This document shows positions 29,468-39,344 of a stretch of 64,000 bases of DNA, one piece after another. The position numbers and the translations under genes are program-made. How positions within the stretch are numbered: position 1 is the stretch's first letter; each line of letters begins with the position of its first letter. Location: positions 248,001 through 312,000 of the forward strand of contig NZ_JYKZ01000003.1 of NCBI RefSeq assembly GCF_001043005.1, read 5' to 3'. The notes under the pieces were generated by a model. The model had not been told where the DNA came from. It searched no databases and worked only from the letters and a program-made list of their open reading frames with translations. The stretch is from Pseudomonas psychrophila (GTDB lineage: Bacteria > Pseudomonadota > Gammaproteobacteria > Pseudomonadales > Pseudomonadaceae).

Positions 29468-29824
29468 ATGGCTCGTGTAAAGCGTGGCGTTGTCGCCCGT
29501 AAACGTCACAAAAAAATTCTGAAACTGGCTAAAGGCTACTACGGCGCACGCTCACGCGTATTCCGTGTTGCCAAGCAAGCGGTAATCAAGGCAGGCCAAT
29601 ACGCCTACCGTGACCGTCGTCAGAAAAAACGTCAGTTCCGCGCTCTGTGGATCGCTCGTATCAACGCTGGTGCACGTATTAACGGTCTGTCCTACAGCCG
29701 TTTCATCGCCGGCCTGAAAAAAGCTTCCATCGAGATCGACCGTAAGGTTCTGTCTGATCTGGCAGTGAACGAAAAAGCGGCGTTTGCTGCGATTGTCGAG
29801 AAAGCTAAAGCCACTCTGGCTTAA
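29468..29824 (+). CDS. rplT: 50S ribosomal protein L20
   Basis: A 118 aa protein, [19 protein letters not shown]..., with [21 protein letters not shown]. It binds 23S rRNA early in assembly. In E. coli L20 also represses rpmI-rplT translation. A GAGGAAG site precedes the start. Confidence 0.98.
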   Translation: MARVKRGVVARKRHKKILKLAKGYYGARSRVFRVAKQAVIKAGQYAYRDRRQKKRQFRALWIARINAGARINGLSYSRFIAGLKKASIEIDRKVLSDLAVNEKAAFAAIVEKAKATLA

Positions 29825-29840
29825 GTACCCCCGACATTCA

Positions 29841-29867
29841 CTTGGGCTTGCCTGTGTGAGCCCAGGT
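29841..29867 (+). other. Hairpin after rplT
   Basis: cttgggct ... agcccagg can pair (with one G-U) around a loop. It lies between rplT and the stronger terminator hairpin at 29882 and may be part of an attenuation region ahead of pheS. Confidence 0.45.
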
Positions 29868-29881
29868 GCTAAACGTCTTAA

Positions 29882-30950
<1,069 letters not shown>

Positions 30951-30976
30951 TCGTAACTAATTCTTAGGAGAGCAGG

Positions 30977-33355
30977 ATGAAATTCAGTGAACAATGGCTG
31001 CGTGGTTGGGTAAACCCGCAGGTAGGTCGCGACGAGCTGGTTGCTCGTCTGTCGATGGCCGGTCTTGAGGTCGACAGCGTTACGCCGGCCGCCGGTGTAT
31101 TCAGTGGTGTGGTCGTGGGCGAGGTGCTGAGCACTGAGCAACACCCTGATGCCGATAAGCTTCGTGTTTGCCAGGTCAGTAATGGTTCTGAGACTTTTCA
31201 GGTAGTTTGCGGCGCGCCTAACGTGCGTCAAGGCCTGAAGATTCCGTTCGCCATGATCGGCGCCGAACTACCGGGTGACTTCAAAATCAAGAAAGCCAAA
31301 CTGCGTGGTGTCGAGTCCAACGGCATGTTGTGCTCCCAGGCAGAGCTGCAGGTGGGTGAAGGTAACGACGGTCTGATGGAGCTGCCGGCTGATGCGCCGG
31401 TTGGCGAAGATATCCGCGTTTACCTGAACCTCGAAGACGCTAGTATCGAAGTGGACCTGACCCCTAACCGCGGTGACTGCCTGTCGCTTGCAGGTCTTGC
31501 CCGGGAAGTGGGTGCTTTGTACGCGGCGCCGGTGACTCGCCCTGTTGTGGCTGTTGTACCGGCTGTACATGACGAAGTCCGTTCTGTCGAAGTACTTGCT
31601 CCTGCCGCATGCCCGCGTTACCTGGGCCGTGTAATCCGCAATGTTGATCTGTCCCGGCCCACGCCGTTGTGGATGGTTGAGCGTTTGCGTCGTGCCGATG
31701 TACGTAGTATCGATGCAGCTGTCGACATCACCAATTATGTGATGCTGGAGCTGGGTCAGCCGTTGCACGCGTTTGACCTCGCCGAAATCAATGGCGGTAT
31801 CCGCGTACGCATGGCCGAAGATGGCGAAAAGCTGGTGTTGCTCGACGGTCAGGAAGTTTCCCTGCGTAGCGATACACTGGTGATTGCTGACCACACCCGG
31901 GCCTTGGCGATTGCTGGCGTAATGGGTGGCGAGCACAGCGGTGTAACCACCAAGACCCGCGATATATTTCTTGAAAGTGCCTTCTTTGATCAGATTGCTG
32001 TCGCTGGCAAAGCACGTTCATATGGTCTGCATACTGACGCTTCGCACCGCTATGAGCGTGGCGTTGACTGGAAGCTGGCCCGTGAAGCGATGGAGCGCGC
32101 CACTGGCCTGCTGCTGGACATCACTGGCGGCGAAGCCGGCCCGATCATCGAAACTGTCAGCGAGCAGTATCTGCCATCGATTGCACCGATCACTTTGCGT
32201 GCAGCTCGTATCAGTCAGATGCTGGGTTTGGAAATGGATTCGGCAGAAATTGAGCGCTTGCTCAGTGCCCTGGGTCTGACCATTACCGCTGAAGGGGCAG
32301 GGCAGTGGCGTGTAGAAGTGCCTAGTCATCGCTTCGATATCAGTCTGGAAGTTGACCTTATCGAGGAGCTGGCCCGTCTGTACGGCTACAACCGTTTGCC
32401 GGTTCGTTATCCGCAGGCCCGCCTGGCACCGCAAGCCAAGGCTGAAGCCCGTAGCGACCTGCCTGAGCTGCGTCGTTTACTTGTAGCGCGTGGTTATCAG
32501 GAAGCGATCACCTACAGCTTCATCGACCCGAAACAGTTCGAACTGTTCAGCCCGGGTGTTGAGCCACTGCTGCTGGCTAACCCGATCTCCAACGACATGG
32601 CCGCTATGCGTGCCTCGTTGTGGCCAGGACTGGTCAAGGCATTGCAGCACAACCTGAACCGTCAGCAAGACCGCGTTCGCCTATTCGAAAGTGGTCTGCG
32701 TTTTGTAGGTCAGCTGGAAGGACTTAAGCAAGAGCCCATGCTGGCAGGTGTGGTTTGCGGCAGTCGTCTTCCTGAGGGTTGGGCGCAAGGCCGCGACGTC
32801 GTTGACTTCTTCGACGTCAAAGCCGATGTAGAGGCAGTGTTGGGTTTTGCTGGTGCTCTGGATGCATTCAGCTTCGTGCCAGGTAAACATCCTGCGCTGC
32901 ACCCTGGTCAAACCGCCCGTATCGAACGTGATGGTCGAGAAGTCGGCTATGTCGGTGCAATTCACCCGGAACTGTCAAAGAACCTGGGTCTTGACCGACC
33001 AGTGTTTGTTTTTGAGCTGGTTTTGGCTGAAGTGGCGCTGGGTAAAATGCCTAAATTCCATGAGTTATCGCGCTTTCCTGAAGTGCGTCGTGACTTGGCC
33101 TTGTTGGCCGACCGTGACGTTGCAGCCAGTGCTGTACTGGATGTAATTCGTGAAAATGCAGGCGAGTGGCTCACGGACCTAAGGTTATTTGACGTTTACC
33201 AGGGTAAAGGTATTGATCCGCATAGAAAAAGCCTTGCAGTTGGCTTGACCTGGCAGCATCCATCGCGCACTCTTAATGACGATGAGGTGAACGCCACGAC
33301 GCAAAACATTCTCACCTCGCTCGAAAAAAGGTTGAACGCCACGTTAAGGAAGTGA
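30977..33355 (+). CDS. pheT: Phenylalanyl-tRNA synthetase beta subunit
   Basis: A 792 aa subunit. In order: an N-terminal tRNA-binding (EMAP-like) domain (VVVGEVLSTEQHPDADKLRVCQV), B3/B4 editing domain (LGRVIRNVDLSRPTPLWMVERL), B5 domain, and C-terminal FDX-type anticodon-binding domain (FHELSRFPEVRRDLALLADRDV). A GGAG site precedes the ATG. ihfA begins 3 nt after its stop. Confidence 0.98.
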   Translation: MKFSEQWLRGWVNPQVGRDELVARLSMAGLEVDSVTPAAGVFSGVVVGEVLSTEQHPDADKLRVCQVSNGSETFQVVCGAPNVRQGLKIPFAMIGAELPGDFKIKKAKLRGVESNGMLCSQAELQVGEGNDGLMELPADAPVGEDIRVYLNLEDASIEVDLTPNRGDCLSLAGLAREVGALYAAPVTRPVVAVVPAVHDEVRSVEVLAPAACPRYLGRVIRNVDLSRPTPLWMVERLRRADVRSIDAAVDITNYVMLELGQPLHAFDLAEINGGIRVRMAEDGEKLVLLDGQEVSLRSDTLVIADHTRALAIAGVMGGEHSGVTTKTRDIFLESAFFDQIAVAGKARSYGLHTDASHRYERGVDWKLAREAMERATGLLLDITGGEAGPIIETVSEQYLPSIAPITLRAARISQMLGLEMDSAEIERLLSALGLTITAEGAGQWRVEVPSHRFDISLEVDLIEELARLYGYNRLPVRYPQARLAPQAKAEARSDLPELRRLLVARGYQEAITYSFIDPKQFELFSPGVEPLLLANPISNDMAAMRASLWPGLVKALQHNLNRQQDRVRLFESGLRFVGQLEGLKQEPMLAGVVCGSRLPEGWAQGRDVVDFFDVKADVEAVLGFAGALDAFSFVPGKHPALHPGQTARIERDGREVGYVGAIHPELSKNLGLDRPVFVFELVLAEVALGKMPKFHELSRFPEVRRDLALLADRDVAASAVLDVIRENAGEWLTDLRLFDVYQGKGIDPHRKSLAVGLTWQHPSRTLNDDEVNATTQNILTSLEKRLNATLRK

Positions 33356-33358
33356 CGT

Positions 33359-33661
33359 ATGGGGGCTCTGACGAAAGCTGAAATGGCGGAACGTCTTTAT
33401 GAAGAGTTGGGCCTGAATAAACGTGAAGCCAAAGAATTGGTGGAATTGTTTTTCGAAGAAATCAGGCACGCTCTTGAAGACAACGAGCAAGTCAAATTGT
33501 CAGGTTTTGGCAATTTTGATCTGCGTGACAAGCGACAGCGGCCAGGCCGCAATCCGAAAACGGGAGAAGAAATCCCGATCACGGCTCGCCGTGTAGTCAC
33601 TTTTCGTCCAGGGCAGAAGTTGAAGGCCCGAGTAGAGGCTTATGCTGGAACCAAGTCATAA
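33359..33661 (+). CDS. ihfA: Integration host factor alpha subunit
   Basis: A 100 aa HU/IHF-fold DNA-bending protein, [29 protein letters not shown]..., with the beta-arm proline motif [12 protein letters not shown]. It forms a heterodimer with IHF-beta. Placement after pheT is conserved in gammaproteobacteria. The merR-type gene overlaps its end by 20 nt. Confidence 0.98.
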   Translation: MGALTKAEMAERLYEELGLNKREAKELVELFFEEIRHALEDNEQVKLSGFGNFDLRDKRQRPGRNPKTGEEIPITARRVVTFRPGQKLKARVEAYAGTKS

Positions 33662-33998
33662 CGACGAGCTCCCGCCGATCCCAGGCAAACGCTACTTCGC
33701 CATTGGCGAAGTCAGCGAGCTCTGTGCGGTAAAACCGCACGTGCTGCGCTATTGGGAGCAAGAGTTTCCTCAACTCAACCCTGTGAAACGTCGCGGAAAT
33801 CGCCGGTATTATCAGCGTCAAGATGTGCTGATGATCCGGCAAATTCGTGCACTGCTTTATGATCAAGGATTCACCATTGGAGGAGCGCGTTTGCGACTTT
33901 CTGGTGATGAAGCCAAAGATGACACCACACAGTACAAGCAACTGATTCGCCAAACGATCTCCGAGTTGGAGGATGTTTTGCTAGTCCTTAGAAAGTAA
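33642..33998 (+). CDS. MerR family transcriptional regulator
   Basis: A 118 aa protein. A MerR winged helix ([40 protein letters not shown], about 18-57) and a recognition helix are followed by a short coiled-coil tail with no metal-binding cysteines. This gene always sits behind ihfA in Pseudomonas as far as I know. Its effector and targets are unknown. It overlaps ihfA by 20 nt and precedes tRNA-Pro. Confidence 0.93.
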   Translation: MLEPSHNDELPPIPGKRYFAIGEVSELCAVKPHVLRYWEQEFPQLNPVKRRGNRRYYQRQDVLMIRQIRALLYDQGFTIGGARLRLSGDEAKDDTTQYKQLIRQTISELEDVLLVLRK

Positions 33999-34077
33999 CT
34001 TCGGCGTTTAAAATACTTTCGTATTTCAAAAGCTTAGGGTATATTTCTCGACGTTCTAGAAAGTTGTAACGCCTAGT

Positions 34078-34154
34078 CGGGGCGTAGCGCAGTCCGGTAG
34101 CGCACTAGCATGGGGTGCTAGGGGTCGAGTGTTCGAATCACTCCGTCCCGACCA
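34078..34154 (+). tRNA. tRNA-Pro (anticodon GGG)
   Basis: A 77-nt tRNA with encoded CCA. Acceptor cggggcg pairs with cgtcccg (one G-U). D arm, anticodon stem ctagc/gctag with loop atGGGgt, and T arm gagtg/cactc with loop ttcgaat are all present. It reads codon CCC. Its 3' end faces the integrase relic, so it is the likely integration site of the former element. Confidence 0.97.
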
Positions 34155-34170
34155 TATTATTCAATGACTT

Positions 34171-34199
34171 AGGCCAATGTCCCCGACATTGGCCTTTTT
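34171..34199 (+). terminator. Rho-independent terminator after tRNA-Pro
   Basis: aggccaatgt, loop cccc/g, acattggcct, then tttttc. It ends the merR/tRNA-Pro transcript. It lies between the tRNA and the integrase relic. Confidence 0.9.
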
Positions 34200-34233
34200 C
34201 ATTTTCGGGAGATTTTCGGGGCTTTTCCGCTTT

Positions 34234-34973
34234 TCATCCCTGCCTCCTCTTCAAAATTGTCAGAACCAGACCTCGTGAGTCGGTTGCTGATACCATATTT
34301 GCAGCCTCAATCAGTTGCCCCAGTTCAGCGCCGGAGTAGTGACTGGTGATGCTGCCGTTCTTGTGTCCGAGCAATGCCTTGCGGTCTTCCTCGGTTACAC
34401 CTGCTGCTCGTAGCCGTCGGCCAAACGTGTGCTTCAAGTCGTGAATCCTGATCGACTGGTAGCCAGGGTCAGCACGGCGAAGGTTTTTCTCCTGCCAGAG
34501 TTTCGCCGCTCTCACTCGCGCTTTCTTCTAGGCTGAATCGTTCATTTGGTGCATCGCGGTACCGTTGTAAGGAAACACCCATTCCTTGCTGATACCACGC
34601 TGCTTCTCAATGATCGACTTGGCCACGGTGTTGAGCACCACCGGGCGCTCATCACATCGCCCGCCAAAATTGATCAAAGGCATGCCACCGATATACGGAT
34701 CGAGCTGCGAAAGGTGGTGAGCTGACAACTTGATCAATGGCTGGTCGCGAATATCCAGAAGGAAACGCATGGCTGCGTCCCGCCACGTTCTCACCTGCTT
34801 GACGCCATACACCTTTTGCTGCCGGATTTGCTTCAGCCGGTGGATCAGGTACCGCTCTGTTGCTTACCGTTGACTAGCTCCAGTACTTTCGCAAATTCGT
34901 TCGCCGTTGATTTTCTTGTCGATATGCCGAGCCCGTTCCTTTGGGAAAGGCCTGTGATTGTTTTGCGCGCCAT
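34234..34973 (-). pseudogene. Broken phage-type tyrosine integrase
   Basis: Starting at ATG 34973, MARKTITGLSQRNG then continues in another frame as RHIDKKINGERICESTG, so a frameshift is present. A TAA at 34864-34866 interrupts SQR*ATERYLIHRLKQIRQQ. After PLINFG the sequence jumps to GRCDERPVVLNTVAKSII, so the part with the catalytic Arg is deleted. A TAG at 34528-34530 replaces what is normally Trp in NDSA-W-KKAR. The C-terminus still has HDLKHTFGRRLRAAG, GHKNGSITSHYS with the nucleophile Tyr. Four lesions make it inactive. It points away from its original element and abuts tRNA-Pro. Confidence 0.88.
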
Positions 34974-35437
34974 GTTGTTACTCCGATGCGCCTTTTATAT
35001 CAATTGCCCTGGTTTCGACGTAAGAATAGGCCCACTCATCAAGCTCCAGCCGGTCAAAGCCAAGGCCGCGCTCGCCAATAAGAAACTCACTGAAGTAGGG
35101 CGGACTTTTTCGTTAAACAGGACCAGGGTCTACGGTATCGAAAATCCCGATCAGGAACTGCTCATGAGCAGATGCGAACGGGTTCCAGTCGAGGCAGTGA
35201 CACTCGCCGTCGTCATACGGGTGAAGACATCGATACCTGGCATGTTGGGTTAACCCACCATCCGTCGTTGTCACGTTCGACGCAAACCGGCTGGATCAAT
35301 ACTGTTTCTTCAGGCATGACTTCGTCCTTGTCGCTGTAGCGGCTGGCTTTGAATTGAGGGCGGGCGAACTGGTATAGCTGGTAATACGCATGTATTTTGT
35401 TAGGTTGGATCACAACGCCTATAAGGAATGTAAAGCC
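34974..35437 (-). pseudogene. Decayed prophage-type coding fragments
   Basis: Minus-strand frames give short phage-like pieces with stops and frame changes between them: about 35213-35413 (MPEETVLIQPVCVERDNDGWWVNP), about 35113-35219 (YDDGECHCLDWNPF... to FDTVDPGPV), and just before the integrase start (FDRLELDEWAYSYVETRAIDIKGASE). I recognise the style of small early phage proteins that follow integrase genes but cannot name families. No intact gene is seen. Confidence 0.5.
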
Positions 35438-35875
35438 ATGATTCAGAAAATGTTTTTGTTTCTCGGGGGGGCTTTTTTATTGTCGGTGTTAACGGCATGT
35501 AAACAGTCTCAGCCTGTTGGTGATGTAGCTGAATTCCAAGCATCCAAGGCAAGTTCATCTCAGAAAATTGAGTCGAGCGGACTGGTTAGAGAGTTCGTTG
35601 CAAGAGGTAATGAACCGTTCTGGACGATCAAATCCAACGGAGCCACATTGACCTGGATAACGCCTGAAAACTTACAGGGTAGTCAGCTCAAAGTTGACAA
35701 GGTTATTTCGGCAGATAACGTTAAATACGTCGGTGTCGACGGTGATAGCGACTTTACCTTGCTCATCATCCAAACGCCCTGTGTCGATACAATGTCGGGA
35801 GAGACCTTCGACTTCGCATCCGTCTGGACGCATGGTCGCGAAAGGAATGTGGGCTGCGCTGCAACGGGTGGTTGA
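35438..35875 (+). CDS. Lipoprotein with COG3650-like domain
   Basis: A 145 aa lipoprotein (signal MIQKMFLFLGGAFLLSVLTAC, lipid-modified Cys21). Its domain opens with FVARGNEPFWTIKSNGATLTW and closes with DTMSGETFDFASVW and VGCA. The GNEPFW and TMSG/GCA signatures are those of COG3650 envelope proteins, often found beside META/HslJ domains. Function is unknown. It stands alone in the accessory patch; the start at 35438 is where the signal peptide begins. Confidence 0.7.
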   Translation: MIQKMFLFLGGAFLLSVLTACKQSQPVGDVAEFQASKASSSQKIESSGLVREFVARGNEPFWTIKSNGATLTWITPENLQGSQLKVDKVISADNVKYVGVDGDSDFTLLIIQTPCVDTMSGETFDFASVWTHGRERNVGCAATGG

Positions 35876-36206
35876 GCTATAACCGCAATTCACAAAACCC
35901 TGCCTTTGGGGCCTTCATCTTTGGGAGGGTGAGTCATCACTTCTCCCGTGCGCGGGTGATTTGCCGCGTTTATAACAGATGGTGTGCAGATCAAGCGGCC
36001 GCATGGGGGGCGTCGAAATATTACGATTCGGCTAAGGGCGGTCATGCTGCAACCGCCTGATGCTCAATCGCGCGCCACGGATCGTTTGCCCGGGCAAGCG
36101 CTGCCATCGGTGGAGGGGTGACTGAATCGCTCTGAACTTCTTAGAGAGTGAGCGATCGCTTTTGGCCGAAAGCATACTACCGGACCTATGAGGTCATACG
36201 GAGTTA
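35876..36206. other. Gene-free stretch of the accessory patch
   Basis: No convincing gene on either strand: a 62 aa plus-strand frame (35872-36060) has no ribosome site and no family look. The DNA lies between the COG3650-like lipoprotein and the tRNA-Cys fragment. Confidence 0.45.
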
Positions 36207-36256
36207 TGTAGGCCGAAGCCGGACTTGAACTGGCGTAGCCGGATTTGCAATCCGAA
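36207..36256 (-). repeat. 3' half of a tRNA-Cys gene (anticodon GCA), likely old attachment site
   Basis: Read on the minus strand, the sequence runs from cggattGCAaatccg (anticodon stem-loop of tRNA-Cys) through a variable loop and T arm with loop ttcaagt to ttcggcc and a terminal TACA. The T stem has one mismatch and the end is ACA instead of CCA. No 5' half is present upstream. Integrating elements that use tRNA genes leave exactly such 3' halves, so this is probably a decayed att site; a relic of a phage-carried tRNA is the alternative. Confidence 0.75.
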
Positions 36257-36314
36257 TTTTTTTACATGCAAATTAGTCATGTATGGATAATTAGATTCCG
36301 CAAGCGTTTCAAAT

Positions 36315-36494
36315 TTAATTTACGCGAGAGGACGAGGCATTTGCTTTTTTAAGCCGTTCGATACGGCTTTTTTTAGCGTATTCGTCACGCGCTTGTGCAG
36401 CACCCCCCACTGCTTGAATCCAGTCTCTGGTCGTGCATCCTGAAATACTGACAGTGAACATAAGGGCGCCGGCAAGTAAAATCTTAAGTTTCAT
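36315..36494 (-). CDS. Small lipoprotein
   Basis: A 59 aa protein with a lipoprotein signal (MKLKILLAGALMFTVSISGC, Cys20) and a short charged tail ending in KKANASSSRVN. GGGAG precedes the ATG at 36494; a GTG at 36500 would overlap the stop of the upstream gene. Third gene of a set with the DUF1090 and DUF2388 proteins. No family recognised. Confidence 0.65.
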   Translation of the reverse strand: MKLKILLAGALMFTVSISGCTTRDWIQAVGGAAQARDEYAKKSRIERLKKANASSSRVN

Positions 36495-36496
36495 GA

Positions 36497-36838
36497 TCAC
36501 TCTCCCGACGACTCAGATACCGATAGCAGCAATAAACGCGTAGCCAACTCCATATCACTAACATCCAGGGCGGGGTTTGACGCCCGCATAGCATTGATTG
36601 ACGCCTCCAGGTAAGGGCCGTGGATAGCACCACCGCTTGCAACAAAACTGCTCGCATCACCAAGTACCGACACGTTCAGTTTGTTGTCCTTGGACGTGAG
36701 ATAGGTTGATCCACCGGACGTACTGGATATGAACGTTTCAAGCCAAAAATTATTCATGGCCACTGCCGAACTGGCAAATGTTGCCAGTGCGTAAATCGAC
36801 ATAACCTTAACCCATGCATTACTCATACTGACGCTCAT
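36497..36838 (-). CDS. DUF2388 family protein
   Basis: A 113 aa exported protein with a signal-like N-terminus (SIYALATFASSAVA). Its body, DNKLNVSVLGDASSFVASGGAIHGPYLEASINAMRASNPALDVSDMELATRLLLL, matches the DUF2388 pattern I know from Pseudomonas, where several paralogues are common. Function is unknown. An ATG at 36826 is an alternative start. It lies 20 nt after the DUF1090 gene and overlaps or abuts the lipoprotein gene. Confidence 0.72.
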   Translation of the reverse strand: MSVSMSNAWVKVMSIYALATFASSAVAMNNFWLETFISSTSGGSTYLTSKDNKLNVSVLGDASSFVASGGAIHGPYLEASINAMRASNPALDVSDMELATRLLLLSVSESSGE

Positions 36839-36858
36839 TATTTAATAACCGTTCACTA

Positions 36859-37242
36859 CTAATCCGCAGTCGCGCGAGCCAATTGTCTGCGAGCGTGATG
36901 CAGTTTCTCTCGACATACCATAACTTTACTTGGCTCGTCCTCTTTCAGCGCTTTTTCAAGTTGCTCACTTCTGTAAATAACTTCAGCCACAGCGCTCTCT
37001 ATTTTATTTTGACGACGTTCAATCGCATCGTCCTGACAGTATCGCTTTACGTTGTGCAGGGCTGTTTCCAGCCCCGACTGCTTATACCGATTGCCACTTT
37101 GTTTGGCTTGCTCTAATTGATACAGTATTTCATCACGACGCTCAGCACAGGTGCTGTCATTATGACCCGCAGAGTAACCACTCATAAAGAGGCAACCCAA
37201 TCCAATCCCTATTGTCCATTGGCTGACTACTTTCTTACGCAT
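36859..37242 (-). CDS. DUF1090 (YqjC-like) family protein
   Basis: A 127 aa protein with a signal-type N-terminus (WTIGIGLGCLFMSGYSAGH) and a helical mature part. It shows the DUF1090 pattern: a first Cys in STCAERRDEILYQLEQAKQSGN, then GLETALHNVKRYCQDD, and a coiled-coil tail with KLHHARRQLA. Likely periplasmic. First gene of the three-gene set; AGG lies 9 nt before the ATG. Function unknown. Confidence 0.72.
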   Translation of the reverse strand: MRKKVVSQWTIGIGLGCLFMSGYSAGHNDSTCAERRDEILYQLEQAKQSGNRYKQSGLETALHNVKRYCQDDAIERRQNKIESAVAEVIYRSEQLEKALKEDEPSKVMVCREKLHHARRQLARATAD

Positions 37243-38498
37243 TGATAGACCTGTTCATGGTAACTTTAATTAAATACACATATCTAACATGACTTTCAAT
37301 AATGCTCAGGGAACCGTCCGCCGCATGTAGCTGATGAGTACGAGACAACTGTCTACTGCAGACCTAGCGCATCTAATGAGTCCTGGGGGGATTGAACAGC
37401 CTCTTTACTAACAGAGTTGCATTCTGGCTATGGCAGGCGCGAATGTTAAAAATGCGAAGCGCTTCCATCACGATAAGTTAAAACCTCAGTCTAGACAGCG
37501 GAAAATATTCCAGCAACCAATCCACAGGTACCTACACGTGACCGAAACAGACAAGCGCAGGTACTATCTTGCGCAGGGTTAATAAGACCGATTCTTGTTC
37601 TTCCGCGTCGACTGCTGCAGTCACGAACAAAATCCCTTTTTTATTTACGGCCATAGAACACTTCCCGAAAGTGCACCCTCCAATTAGCTTTATTTAGAGT
37701 TGCTTTATACCCACTCGACGCTCGTTGCACGCCAGCATCGTAGAAGGCAGTTCTATATAAGTCCTTAAGTGCCTATTACTCAGTATTACTCAATCTTACT
37801 GGCTTGCCGTGCGCCCTACACGCACCCGCCATTTGCCTGCTCTGGGCATAGATTGTTCAATCACTTTACCCACTGACGAACAAGGGTTGGTACTGCCTAA
37901 AAGTTGCCTACAGTAATACCTCTGAGCTAACGGCACAGGCGTGCGGCATACCAGTATCATTAAGAAATTTACGATAAGCTAATCTGCCCAGTGGGGTAGT
38001 GTAAAGGCTAAGTCTTAGGCTGAAAATTATTTTCTCCTGAGTTGTAAATAACCGACTGATCTGAGGTAGGCATATTGCCTTCCAAATTATCAAACATCAA
38101 AGCCTTCAGTTGATTAATATATGCTATTAATCTAAAATGGGCTGAAGTATTGGTTTTAATAAAGTTTCACTCTTTCTGATCCTCTTGGCTCAATCCATGA
38201 GTTCTTGCTGGCGGTTTGAATCTAGCACTGGCATGTTTTTCCGTGCCGACCTTTAGGTTTTTCTATTTTAAGGAAATAACGCTTGAGTCAAATCTCTCTT
38301 GGCTGAGACCTTACTTGACTCAACCTTAGGGAGGGTAAAATCCACTGTGCTATGGTTTTTAGTTTGAGCGGGCAAACGTTCAGTTAGATTTACCGCCTCG
38401 CTATGATTTTCCCTTAATTCCCCCATCGTCTGGATCCACCCGACTCTGTTCGGGATTCAGGTGGGCATGCAGGTTTTGCAGAGTCAATATGGGAGTGT
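37243..38498. other. A/T-rich stretch of 1.26 kb without a convincing gene
   Basis: Frames are short. The best are a 40-codon minus-strand frame at 37532-37654 (MAVNKKGILFVTAAVDAEEQ...) with a weak ribosome site, a 50-codon plus-strand frame starting MAGANVKNAKRFHHDK near 37431, and a 61-codon minus-strand frame at 37908-38093. None looks like a known family. Inverted repeats are present, for example ttgagtcaa ... ttgactcaa near 38285-38325. It may be decayed mobile DNA or hold an RNA gene. Confidence 0.5.
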
Positions 38499-38942
38499 TT
38501 AATACATTATGTGGAGTTGACTCATTTCGTTGTTCAGCGAGTTAGATTTCGAATTGCCAATGCCATAATTTCTCTGGCTGTGCTCAGTAACCTGAGCTTT
38601 TAATAAGCCCCTAGCCTCAGCAGTAGTCTTCAAAACAGCTTTAAGCTCTGGTGTGTTTAGCGGTGGGGGACGTCTCAACAGCTTCCCCAAGTCTTTATAT
38701 TTAACCCCGCACGGTTGGCCCGGCTTATGCGTCTCTTCGATAACTCTGGAGAGCACCCTTTGTGTACGAATTGGGGCACGTCCAAATAAACTTCTAACGC
38801 CCATTTGTTGCTTCAGATGCATGCTCGGTTCAATGAACATCCCACTTCGGATAGCTAAGCAACAACCAACGTCCGGTAGGCTGAAGGGAAGAGTGTTATT
38901 AAACGGCTTTGATGCAGATGACACGCGTTGCGCGGTGCCCAA
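38499..38942 (-). CDS. Hypothetical protein, uncertain
   Basis: A 147-codon frame. Its part from residue 35 (MFIEPSMHLKQQMGVRSLFGRAP...) looks like a real basic, helical protein (VLSRVIEETHK, PELKAVLKTTAEARGLLKAQV). The first 34 residues are less convincing, so the start may be 38840. A plus-strand frame overlaps it (38653-39111) but has poorer composition. No family, signal peptide or neighbour gives a function. Confidence 0.35.
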   Translation of the reverse strand: MGTAQRVSSASKPFNNTLPFSLPDVGCCLAIRSGMFIEPSMHLKQQMGVRSLFGRAPIRTQRVLSRVIEETHKPGQPCGVKYKDLGKLLRRPPPLNTPELKAVLKTTAEARGLLKAQVTEHSQRNYGIGNSKSNSLNNEMSQLHIMY

Positions 38943-39344
38943 GTATTCTGCATGGGAGTGGGATCTACCTGATGCTTGTCCGACGTTGCTCTCGCGCTGG
39001 CGGGCGGCATTCAGATCACACTCCGATGCGACCTCCCGTGAGGGATCGGGCAGTTACCGACAGGCTGTCGTTGGCGCTGGTTGTTCACTGCAAACCTTTA
39101 TATTCAAGTGAAGCTTGATTACGTGAATCTGCACTGTTTTCAGCATAATTATTTGCATGCGGCCCCTGTCCTTCGGTGCCACAAACACCTCGATGAGGAC
39201 TTCGTGTGTGATGTGCAGGGCATCTCAAGCAATGCCGGATTTACAGGTGCCAGCAGGCACGGTAGGGGAGATGCCCAGTGCAGGCGGCAGATTGCTTGTT
39301 TATAGCTATAGTGAAAGCCCACTGCCTCAATAAGAGAGAGCGTT
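38943..39344. other. Intergenic stretch in the accessory patch
   Basis: No supported gene. A 58-codon plus-strand frame near 39158 (MRPLSFGATNTS...) lacks a ribosome site. The ribosome site of the next gene (aagagagagcg) lies at the right end. Confidence 0.4.

Noticed and set aside
34816-35253. 145-codon plus-strand frame in the phage remnant
   Set aside because: The minus strand here carries recognisable integrase and phage pieces; the plus frame has no ribosome site and mixed composition.
38653-39111. 152-codon plus-strand frame
   Set aside because: It overlaps a more protein-like minus-strand frame, has no ribosome site and no family.
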